Shown piece after piece: positions 40,466 through 51,270 of a DNA stretch of 64,000 bases. Every line of letters begins with the position of its first letter. Position 1 is the stretch's first letter. Made by a program: the position numbers and the translations under genes. The stretch comes from Quillaja saponaria. Taxonomy: Eukaryota > Streptophyta > Magnoliopsida > Fabales > Quillajaceae. The stretch is from the NCBI GenBank assembly GCA_029379385.1, contig CM055618.1, forward strand, positions 14,795,071 through 14,859,070, written 5' to 3'. The notes beneath the pieces were generated by a model. The model was not told where the DNA came from and ran no database searches. It saw nothing but the letters and a program-made list of their open reading frames with translations.

Positions 40466-43400
40466 ATGTCTCCACCACTACTTGTCACTGAGGAGGAAGG
40501 GAAGAGCAATGTCTCAACAGTTGCCTCTTCACCTTCCACGGTATTAAAAGAACACAATTACCTAGGATTGTCAGACTGCTCATCAGTTGACAGTTCTACA
40601 CCACCCAGTTTATCGGAGGAAAAAAAGGACAATCTGAATTTGAAGGCAACTGAACTGAGGCTAGGTCTTCCTGGATCTCAATCACCTGAAAGGGAACCGG
40701 ATCTTTACTTGACAAGCACAACAAAGCTTGATGAGAAGCCCCTCTTTCCGTTGCTTCCTTCAAAAGATGTAATATACTCATCATCACAGAAGAATGTTGT
40801 TTCAGGCAGCAAAAGAGGTTTCTCTGACACCATGGATGGGTTCCTAGAAGTGGAAAATTCTACATACAAAGAAGGAAATTGGATGTTTCATGCAGCTCCT
40901 GAGTCAGATACCCCACAATCTATGGGGAGAGGGAAATTTCCTATAAATGTAATGCTATCACCTAGAACATCTGGGACTCAGGTGTCCATGGCAAAAGAGG
41001 TGTCGGCGAAGGTGTTACAAGAACAACCTCGTGCTGCAAATGGAACTAGCCATAACCATGCAGATGCTTCTAACAACAGCAGTGCGCCAGCTGCTAAGTA
41101 AGTGAAAACTGCTAGGTGAACTGTCCATAAATTTAATTTTCCAGAGAAACTAGAATTGAGATGAATAGGTTAAAAGAGCTTTATATTCATCTTTAATTAC
41201 GTTTATTTCTTCTCTGATAGGGCACAAGTTGTTGGTTGGCCTCCTATAAGATCATTTCGGAAGAATTCATTGGCCAACACTACTACTGCCCTCTTTGTGA
41301 AGGTCAGCATGGATGGTGCTCCCTATCTGAGGAAGGTAGATCTCAGAACTTACTCTACGTATCAAGAATTGTCTTCTGCTCTTGAGAAGATGTTCAGCTG
41401 TTTTACCCTAGGTGAGTGGTTGCAATTCTCACCTCTTGGTTATATCATGGTCTATATTCCTACTTTCCATAACTGTTTTGGTGATATTGTCCTCTTTATG
41501 AATAATCCCTATTTCTGGCTTTGGTTTACTACATATCTGTTATGATATCAGGTCAGTGTGGTTCCCATGGCGCTCCAGGGAGAGAAATTTTGAGTGAGAG
41601 CAAGTTGAGGGATCTTCTGCATGGATCAGAATATGTACTTAGTTATGAGGATAAAGATGGAGACTGGATGCTTGTAGGGGATGTCCCATGGGAGTAAGTT
41701 CTGAACCACTCTAATTCTTTGTTCGGCTTTGACAATTTAAATAACCCCTTAACTAGCCAATGTTAATTACTAACATTAGATATGAGGATATAGAGGAAAG
41801 AATTGTTTCAATCTTTTGTGAATGCATTTAATGCGTCACCTTAAAAACTTGGATTAACTAATATGGATAAAAGTTATGGTATTGTAAAACTAATTAGTCT
41901 AGAACTTTATATTGAACATAGCAAAATTATTGAGATCTAACTATTTGTAGTAACTTGGTTTCTACTTGAAGTGGCAAACTTCTATCAAAACCACAAAAAT
42001 GCCAATTTTGCATTTCATTTGAGTTTTTATATCTTTCTGGAAGTAGTTTAAAAATATATGAGTCAACAAGTCATGTGGGTCGTCCAACTAACGGAGCACA
42101 GATGTTCTACGCTTCAAATTATAAATTTTACTACTATGAATCTGAGGTCTTTAAGAAAGTGCGACGTTTGAATCATGCACATGCTAAAGGTCCTGTAGTT
42201 TTAATCATGTTTTGATATGTCATTTGGAGCCTTACTGCTGATTAGGACTTTATGGCTGATCTGAGTATTTTCGAGGTCAAACAGTTATTTGAAAGAAAGG
42301 ACACTTGGGTTATATGGTACTGCCTTTGTCCCAATTTTTCCTTGCACCCTTAGACTTACAAACTTTTTAAGAAACACCATGGACTTTAAATATGCAATTA
42401 AAGCATTTTTTATACTCCTAAGTATTCTTTGCCAACAACCCTGATAGATGTTTTAAGGCCACTCAAGTATTCTTTAGTATATTTTGGGACAACCCAAATA
42501 TAAAGGCGAACAAACAAGTTGGAGCAGTGGAGTAGTTAGCCGTCAAGTTTGCTACCAGCTAATTCTTTTTTACCTCCACCAAAGTGGCAATTAGAATGGC
42601 TGATAGAAGTACTTCTTCTTTAGGTTATGTTTTGCATCTCAAAAACTACAATTTGTTTTCTTGCAGGATGTTCATTGAGTCATGTAAGAGGCTGAAAATC
42701 ATGAAGGGGTCTGATGCCATTGGCCTAGGTGAGTATTCGCATTGATGATTAATTTTATTATCATGTACAGTTGTTACACGGAAGATCATCTCGTAAAACA
42801 GAAGCTTTGTGTTTTCTTAGGGGGAGGGGGGAGGGGGGAGGGGGGGGGGGGGGGGGGGAGGGGTTATGGATAATAATAAATAAACTCTTCAGTAAATGGG
42901 ACAACTCATGTCTGCATAATTGATGGATTAAAACTTTGATGATGACAGTATGCCACCTACCGATTTGGTCCTGCTGGGTTTGAATTCTTACTCCCGAGTT
43001 TGTCAAATTTGAAAAATCTGCATTGATACTATTGTAAATTTTTAATCACTGAATATTATCCTGACTAACCAAAACATCCTTGTGGTTTTTTTATTACTAA
43101 TATTTCTGTGACCCTATTTTTGTGGAATTATACTATAACATGCTTGGGATTCTGAATTTTAAGACACTATCATTTGACTAGATAGTACTCGTGACTTTTA
43201 TATGGTTTGGATAAGTATGATGACGTGTGCGCAAATCCTGGGGTGAAATTAAGATAGACCACGTTCAGTTAGCAATTCTAGTTGATATCCAAGTCTTTAA
43301 ACTTTCAAGTTTCAAGTCCCATCAGTTTATAGTTATCTATCCGGATCATAATATTTTTGGATCGCCATTCTTATAAATTTTACACCTTGTACTTTTAATT

Positions 43401-43495
43401 TTCAGTTAATGGTTGTGTCTTGGAATCTTAATCTTTTGTTTCTCTTTTGTTCCACAGCTCCCTGGGCAATGGAGAAATCGAAGGACAAGACCTAG
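40466..43495 (+). CDS. IAA9: Aux/IAA repressor, IAA8/IAA9 type
   Basis: This is an auxin-labile transcriptional repressor. It recruits TOPLESS, binds ARF activators through its PB1 domain and is degraded by SCF-TIR1/AFB when auxin rises. Exons 40466-41097, 41221-41411, 41552-41693, 42667-42728 and 43458-43495 are in phase and give 354 residues. The N-terminus MSPPLL and [14 protein letters not shown] are typical of the IAA8/IAA9 clade. The EAR repression motif LRLGL is at residues 64-68 and the degron VVGWPPIRS at about 214-222. The PB1 domain (about 234-335) contains [17 protein letters not shown] and [17 protein letters not shown]. Two oddities: the linker between degron and PB1 ([12 protein letters not shown]) is about 12 residues shorter than usual, and the terminal basic motif usually read as APRAMEK is APWAMEK. 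The order with At5g65660-like matches Arabidopsis, where IAA9 is At5g65670. Confidence 0.93.
42820..42863 (+). repeat. G-run in intron 4 of the IAA9-like gene
   Basis: The sense strand carries several runs of five or more G separated by single A, including one of about 18 G. This can form a G-quadruplex in DNA and in the pre-mRNA. It lies about 90 bases after the exon 4 donor. Confidence 0.85.
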
Positions 43496-45290
43496 GTACT
43501 GTCTGAAACTGATAACTGCATTCTGCCTCCAAAAGTTTGAAATGAAGATGGAGGTGGAATAAGGAAAGCAGTGTATGGAACCAGTTGAACGATTGGTGGT
43601 ATTTTCATGGAGTGGAGAGTCGTGGTTCAGATTTTTATCTTATCTATGTTTTAGTACCCTAAAATCATGTATTGGTCTGTTTGTCTTAAACTATCATTAT
43701 ATAAAATGATGTGAAGCTCTGTATAAGATTAGTGTTTGTGGAGTCTATAATCTTTATAGGAATCTATTTGTTGAACGTGCTGTGTAATTGATGAATGTGT
43801 GTTTTGACCAAAGATCACTAGGATACCATGCTTTTTCGATGCTATACTTTTCCTGAGCTTAATCCCCTTATCTAAGCTATACTTTTCCCTGTACTGATCA
43901 AAGCTAAGATTGACATGCTTTTATAAGAATTTTATTATGTTCAAGCTTACAGGACAAATGTTTGCTTTGTCTTGTTGACAATTAATTGAGAATGGGGTTT
44001 CACGTCGATTAACTGTCATGCTGTCATTTTGGTTAGTAATCACAGTCAGCTGTACAATGGTAGAAATTGCTCAATGATGCTGTGTGCTAGTGTTTCTACT
44101 TTCTACAGATCCTTGAGCTGTTGCACATTGCTACACAATGTACTGTAGCATAAATGTAGATCTTAGTAAGGCTAGAGCTATTGATTCACTTGCATATAAT
44201 TATAAATACGAAGATCTTCATGTGCCCAGCCAATCCCAAATGCATGAAGGAGAACACTTGTATGACAAGTTACACAACAGGGCAGAAAGTGACCTTGTTG
44301 GTCGTCCCTCATCAGTACTGTCAGGTCTGTGATGTTTATTATTGGCTTAGGCTTTGTAAGTGATCCTCTTTTCTATTGGTCTCAGCATAGTGCAAAGCTT
44401 AATTATGTCCTGACCAACAGATTTAAAGAACTTTAATATAGCTTTGCTATTTATTCTAGATTTTACTTATAGATTGTGATAATGTTATTTGATTACAGCC
44501 GTGTAATGTTGAGTTGCATATGATGGTGTTGCTGCCTGAGGAATTGGAATTGATTATAAGGTTTGATTTTTTGAAAAATGTCTCTTGTGAGGAATTGGGG
44601 TTAGTGTCAATGAGTAATAATGAGTTACTAATTCATTAGTGGAAAGGTTGTAGTGTTTGTTGGATTAGTAGTAATCATTAACTAATTAGTGGAAGAAAAA
44701 AACTGTAGTAGCTAGATTGGCTGTCATAATTGATTCATTAAAGGTTTGATTTAATTAAAATATTCTTTACCTAGATGTGATGTAAAGTTACTATTATGTT
44801 AGTTTTTTGCTATGAAATTTTTTAATCCAAGTTTCTCTTAGGCATGCCTTTAAGTTGATGCAGAGAGACTGAGAAAAGCTGACACTGCTTGTTAATTGAG
44901 CTGATTCACCCTGACATTTCAGCTCAGTAAATTCACAGTCATCTTGACCAGATGGCGGTTTGGATGATCCTTGAGCATTGGAGCTGGAGGAGACTTTCAA
45001 TTATCTTGTTTCAAATGCACTTGGCATAGTTGGCATGCCCATCAATATGGGCAATGCATTGGTCAGACTGCTGAAACCAAACAGAAAAGCCAGAATTGTC
45101 AATCCGCAGAAACATTCACCAAATATGGAACTCAAAAATTTGCATTTCAGCCATTTTTTAGCCATACAAAGTGAGCAATTGAGCCAATTCTTGATTCATC
45201 TTTTAAAATATTTCATCCAAGGTGGACATATTGGCAGAAGATTTTGTTGCCTTTCCAATTAGTCAAAAGTATCATTTAAACTATTACTGG

Positions 45291-46325
45291 CACCAGAGGC
45301 GGTTGCAGTAAGCTCAGCTGATCCCACTCAGTTTTTAAAATTCCTTATAATATATAGGTAAAATTTGATTTGACCCCACTGAATTAATTGAAACTATAAT
45401 TTTTCCCCCCATAAATTTTTGATTTTTTTCACAATAGTCCACCCCAAAATAAAGTATAGTGTCTTAGAATTTGTTTATTGCAATTTAACCAACAATCCAC
45501 TCTCAATAAAGTTAATGAGTCTTTTTAGACTTTCTTGCTTAATCTTATTATTTTGTTTGATATAGATATATTTATATATATATATGAAATCCTCTATTTT
45601 TTTCAAAAATAAAAGGATCTTTTCTTTATATTTTTTTAACCCACAAATTTTTTATTTAATTTCTCTCTTTCTTTTTATACTTTTTGGTCTGAATTTTTTT
45701 TTTCTTTTTCATGATTCATTCTATTTGAAAATATATTGCATGGAAAAAATAATTCATATAACATGTACAAATAAATTGATAATTTTTTTTATTTAATAAT
45801 TCTAAAACTAAAGTACTTATTTCACCAAAAAACAGAACTTATAGAAAAATTTAATTAGAGAATAAAATAACTGAAAATTTTGAATTAACGTAATATGATT
45901 ATTAATTTTTTAATTATAATATATTAAATTATTAATTGTAAGTATAATTATTTAATTTATAATTTATATTAGATAAGTATGATTTCTTAAAAATATTTTT
46001 ACATATATAAAATAATTTTTAAATGTTAGTGAAAAAAATTCTACATAATATTTTGTTCCTACCGATTAATATTTCTAGATCGGTCATTTACAAGCATTAT
46101 CTATGAAAAGATATATTACCAAGTTTATCTCAATTCTCATAAAAATAATAAAAATATTAATGAGATAATAAATATGAAGAGAATTGAATATCAATACATA
46201 TAACTTATTTTATATACTATTTATAGATGTACTGCTCTAATGAATAAGTGTCATGTGTTCCTTCGAGATGAAATTATTATTCAGAGTATTTAGAGTTACG
46301 TGGCACCATGATATCGCCTCTGGTG
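45291..46325. mobile_element. Degenerate DNA transposon with short inverted ends
   Basis: The left end CACCAGAGGCGGT (45291-45303) matches the reverse complement of the right end ATCGCCTCTGGTG (46313-46325) in 12 of 13 bases. The flanks TAAACTATTACT and TAAACCACTACT (46326-46337) look like a decayed target duplication, but two extra bases lie before the left end. The interior is AT-rich without coding frames. The AGAGGCGG start is reminiscent of hAT-type non-autonomous elements. Confidence 0.4.
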
Positions 46326-48402
46326 TAAACCACTACTAACCCCCATTCAGTCCTTTTCCACTTTCTTTGTTGAAGACAAACTTAAAATCTGAGACACTGT
46401 CGTGATTGATGACATCCCAAATATGAAAATTTGTAATTGTCTTCCTTCAACTAATGCTGAAAAACAAATTAGTCTTTGTCTTTCTGATCAGAGGAAATGT
46501 TCTGGGATCCATATCAGAAAATTCCAACTTCTCCAAGACAGACCCTGTCAAATTTTAATGGACAGAGACATTGAGGCAGGGGAGCCCCTTATTAAAGACA
46601 CTCATTCAATACTATCATTCTTCTCCTTTGTTCCCTAAGAAGCCACATTGCCTGTTATGAACTCCAAACACCAACCATGAAGTCATCTACGGCTGCAAAT
46701 CTTTTTCTAAACTTCCCTTCGTGTTCTTTGACAAAGAATCCACGCGTTTCTTCTTCAATACAGACATTCTTAAAATTTGTCCTTTTAATTTGGGTGGAGT
46801 GGAACAGAACAAATGTATGTGACAATGCTGATCCAGACAGACAGACAGACAGACTGTTATTGAAATGGATTGGTATATTAAAGTGACTTGATGAAGAATG
46901 AATGTTTATTCTCATAAAGAATTCTATAGTTAAAAGGGATTTTTTTTTTTTTTTTCAGTGTTTGAATTTAAGATTAGGTATAAGATAATAATTATAAGTC
47001 CAGATACCAATTTGTTGAATTAATAATTTAGGGTGTGATAGTGAAATATTGAGTAAAAAGAGAAGTATATATAACTTTCATTTTGCTCTCTAATTAAATT
47101 AACTTTCCAAGGCTAAGATTAAGATTTTTGTTATTAACTACAATCTTAATAATTCATGCTAATATAAAGGACAATACTTGGGGGATGTATTATATGTTAT
47201 GTGAGATAAATTATACTAGTATAGTTGGTGGGGGATTGTAGCATTTATGGATCAAGGGCATGTGGCTCAATAATGGCAACCACACACAACCACCATTCCA
47301 CCAATCTTAGTTAGAGTAGTCTTGATCAAATTCCACCCTATTGAATGATTATTGGTCTTCTTAATATTATATATGTGAAAGTCTAATTCTTCTCCTTTCA
47401 TATCCTCTTATCCATGTGAGTTAACCTAATTATATTTTTAATGTAAGTTTAAAGGAATCTTACGAGACTAACTACTAATGATATATTCTGATGAAAAATG
47501 GTTAACAGAGGGGAGATGTTTCATCAGAATTTTCTTCTCATTATTGTGTAACTTTATGTATTCTTTGGGTTTGGACATGTGAGGCCAAGCAATAGGGTTA
47601 TTCCCATCATTAGTGTCTGTCATTTTGGAAAAGTTATCAGGCTCTTGTGTTGGATGCACCTTAAGGTGGTTTTAGGGATTTGTTTTAGTACTTTGTTAGC
47701 CCAAATAGTACAAAAAAGCTTTGTTATTCCTTAACAAAGGAGGAGATTTGATTTGCTTTTATTAATACTTGTCATATGGTGCTTGGATTATAATAAAATA
47801 ATTTAAAGTACTAGGATTGTATAAAAATAATATAATAATATAAAATTATATAATACTTGACAACAAAATAGTAACTTAAATTTATAATATTGACATATTC
47901 TTAATTAAAAATATGTAATGTATCATATATATTTATATTATCCAATTATATTTTATGTTGTAAATAAGATATACATTTATATTTTGAGTTTGGATTGTGG
48001 AGTGCTAAGCAAAAAAGTTAAGAGTTTTTGGCCTGAGGCTCCCACTAAGAAAACAAATGGGTAACAATGTGCATGATCTTCTCAAAATGTTAAGCATTCT
48101 AATGGCAGAAACTTTGTCAAAATCTAAGCAAGCTGTGCTCAACTTGGTCCATTGGTGGATTAAAAAATTCAAGCCTTTCAAAATCAATCATATGGGTTGT
48201 CCAAAATTCATGTGGAGGATGGCAATTTTTAAACATATAAATAATTTTTAATTAGGATTGGTGTTATGGGCAAGAAGTTAATATGTGCTTTTCATTGACA
48301 CGTTGCCACTTTTGATAGGCAAGTAGTACCGAATCCCGTGCCACTGCTGTCTATTTTATACAGTAAGCAGTCCATATAAGGTGTATTAGGTTATAAATTT
48401 TT

Positions 48403-48573
48403 TTAGAGGTGCTATACAATATTTATTAAGGTAATAAATATAAAAAATTTATATTATTAATTATAATAATTGATTATAATTTTAGTGCTGCATAATAAAT
48501 AATTATTTATTTTTACAATATTTCAAATTATAAAACTTATATTTATTATACCTTATTAAATGTCTTTTAACAC
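48403..48573 (-). mobile_element. MITE-like AT-rich element, copy 2
   Basis: This is an inverted-orientation partner of 37472-37627. Its reverse complement begins AAAAGACATTTAATAAGGTA and ends TTAATAAATATTGTATAGC. Inner inverted ends (AATAAGGTATAATAAATATAA type) are clearer here than in copy 1. Confidence 0.5.
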
Positions 48574-48984
48574 AAAATCCTTAAAATATCTACTAGTATT
48601 ATTTTTATTTATTTTCTACTTGATTCGATTTTGAATTCTTATTTGATTAATGTGGTTTAGATTTAACAATTTTCTATTTGATTGTAAAGTCAAAACAAAA
48701 ATGGGGTGGGTTTTGATGGTCACTTTGGACCTTTCAAATTTGTTGCTCTTTAGTTTCATAACAATTGAATATTTATGCCAAATATGCTATTTATTTAAAG
48801 AATTAGAAAGAAATCATATTTTGGATATTTTATGGTGCCATTAATTTTTTATATAATTATTTGACATCAAATTTAGAGAGATTGATCTAATAATTAAGAA
48901 TGTATTTCATTCATTAATTTTTAGAATTCGAAACTAAATATTATAAATTTTGTATTAATAAAATTTTAATAAGTAGCTTCAAGA

Positions 48985-49330
48985 CTTAGGGGTGGCACTA
49001 GCTCCAATTTAATAATTCGAATTCAGATTTGAAGTAACAAATTTGAATTCAAATTTGAATTTTACTTAATATTTGAATCGAATTTTAATTTGAATAATAC
49101 ATAATCCGATTCAGTATTCGAATTCGAATTAATATTCAAAATAATATATATTGTTATTAAAAAAATTACTTTTTATGATTTTTTTTCTCTTCCAAAATAT
49201 CTAAAATATTCAAATTTATTCAAATTCCAATATACGAAATTCAATATGAATTCAAATTTCATATTAAGTTTGTGCAAGTATTTGAATTCAAATAATGTCC
49301 TATTCAATTCAAATTTCACATCTATTCAAG
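48985..49330. repeat. AATTCGAATTCAAAT-rich dispersed tract
   Basis: This is dense in self-complementary words such as AATTCGAATT and TTCAAATTTGAA. The tract at 9520-9740 has the same vocabulary and a similar order. It could be a fragment of a repeat family or simple-sequence drift. No termini were identified. Confidence 0.35.
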
Positions 49331-49825
49331 ACACCTAGAAAATCTTGAGTATACTAACTCATTATATTATAAAATTTTAATAAGCATCTCTTATAGTTTT
49401 AATCCTAACTTATTATACTATATATATACAACTCATTTTTGTATATACTTGAGTGGTTACATTTTCCCATAAAAAAATTTACAATAATAGGTTTACATTG
49501 GTAATAACAAGTGACTTTGACTTATAATTTCCAATATTTGGTTGCAAAGAAGCCTACAGCAAACGAAGCAATCACGTGCCTTAAGACTTGCTGAAGAAGG
49601 AGCCAGTTAAAGCTTAACCTTCAAAAACAGTAGACATAGTCAACCGTGAGAAAGTAATTAAAAAGCAGTTAAAAAAATTAATCTGGTCTCTTGTAACAGG
49701 GTGCTGTTAAATTTTAAACCATTAATTAATTGGCACTAAATAAAATACATACAAACTTCTGTACAAAAATAATTACCGTGACGGTAATTATGATGGCGTT
49801 AAATTTTTGATGGGAGAGAGCACGT

Positions 49826-49834
49826 GAGTCTTGT
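49826..49834. repeat. Left 9-bp target-site duplication of the MULE
   Basis: GAGTCTTGT lies immediately outside the left inverted repeat and is repeated exactly at 56484-56492. Nine bases is the usual target duplication of Mutator-like elements. Confidence 0.95.
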
Positions 49835-50019
49835 GGACTTTTGGACAAAAGGGTCCAAGTCCCAAAATATTTGGCCAAAATGGTAAATTTTTTACCATAA
49901 TAGCCAAAAGAGGGTAGATGTTGAAACCGTGTTTTGAAAACACGGTTTCAGGGTCCGACCTGGCGTGCCAGGTCGGACCATCGCACAGGTCACGCACTCG
50001 CGCGTGACGCGCGAGTGCA
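49835..50019 (+). repeat. Left terminal inverted repeat of the MULE
   Basis: This is 185 bp, about 97% identical to the reverse complement of 56299-56483. It contains palindromes M1 (49922-49950, arms TGAAACCGTGTTTT), M2 (49952-49979, arms GGTCCGACCTGGC) and M3 (49994-50018, arms GCACTCGCGCGT). The outer 85 bases are AT-rich and non-palindromic. Confidence 0.93.
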
Positions 50020-50021
50020 AG

Positions 50022-50130
50022 ATGAAACCGGCTTTTGAAAAGCCGGTTTCATCCCAAAATTTGTCCCCCACTACGGCCACGCGGGGGACAAATTTTGCAG
50101 GCTACCCTGCAGCACTGCAGGGTAGCCTGC
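50022..50130 (+). repeat. Inner palindrome array, left end of the MULE
   Basis: Three further hairpin modules follow the left inverted repeat. M4 is 50022-50052 (15-base arms ATGAAACCGGCTTTT around one G). M5 is 50056-50096 (14-base arms AAAATTTGTCCCCC around a 13-base loop). M6 is 50097-50130 (16-base arms GCAGGCTACCCTGCAG around CA). Order outward-to-inward is M4, M5, M6. Confidence 0.92.
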
Positions 50131-51270
50131 ATACCTATTTCCCAGCCTCCCTTCCCCCCCTCCCGCACACCCCTATCGTGTAATTTCTCTCCCTCTCCTA
50201 TTAATATATTAATTATATTAATATATTAATTAAATTACAATATACCAATATCATAAATAATTTATTTTACTTCACACCATAATTAATTTGTTTTACTTCA
50301 CATAACAATTCAATTAAAACATATAAATCTTAAAAAAATTTCATTACCTTACTAAAAATTGATGAATTTTCATAAAAATTTATGAGTTCTTAAAATTTTT
50401 CTTAAAATATATGATAATAATCATATTAATTAATAAATTAGCTTATTTTATTTTACATAATAATTATATTAAAACATACAAACCTTCAAATATTTTTTAT
50501 CATGACCTTTGTAAAAGTTTAATGAGTTTTTAAATTTTTATTGTAAATATTCGGCAAATTTTTAATTTTAATGTTTTATTATATGATATTTTTGAAATTT
50601 AAAATATATATTAATTTTTTAATTTATATGAAAATATTTTATAAATTTAAGATATATGATAATTTTAAAATTTTAGAATTTAAGATTTTATCATACATTT
50701 TAATTTATCATAAATATTTTTAAAATTCATGATATCTTTTAAATATAAAGTATATGTTAATTTATATATTTATAGTTTAAAATGTTCCATGAAATTTTAA
50801 AGTGTATAATAATTATATGAAATTAAAAATATATGAAAAATTTTAAATTTATAGTGTATGACAGTTTTTAAATTTATAAATTTTGTATTTGTACAATTTA
50901 AGATTTTTGTTAATTTTTTAATTCTATAATGTATGATAAATTTTTTTACTAAAGTTTATGATATTTTAAAATGTTAAAATTCATGATATTGTAAATTATT
51001 AAGTTTTACTAAATTTTTTTAATTTAAAGTATATAAATTTTAAACTTATTTGAAATGATTTAGAAAGAATAAAAAACATTAAATTATTTTAAAAATTAAT
51101 GGAACACACTTATATTAACTCATTCTAATTATTACATGCTTTATTATAAATTTTAATTTACAAGTATAACTAAATTAAAACATAAACCAGGAAGACTTTT
51201 CCTATTACAAGTAACAAACACAAAAATTAAAAATTAAAAAACTTATATAAGGATTTCGAGAAATACTGAT

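Larger units (their letters stand above)
43496..49825. other. Long intergenic region downstream of IAA9
   Basis: The first about 280 bases are 3' UTR. The rest contains a degenerate inverted-repeat element (45291-46325), a GACA microsatellite at about 46839-46852, a MITE-like copy at 48403-48573 and an AATTCGAATTCAAAT-rich tract at 48985-49330. Open frames around 44138, 44978 and 46402 are short and resemble no family I know, so no gene is called. Confidence 0.5.

Noticed and set aside
44138..45262. Several 60-95-codon frames downstream of IAA9
   Set aside because: No recognisable family, no splice structure, and frames on both strands of similar length.
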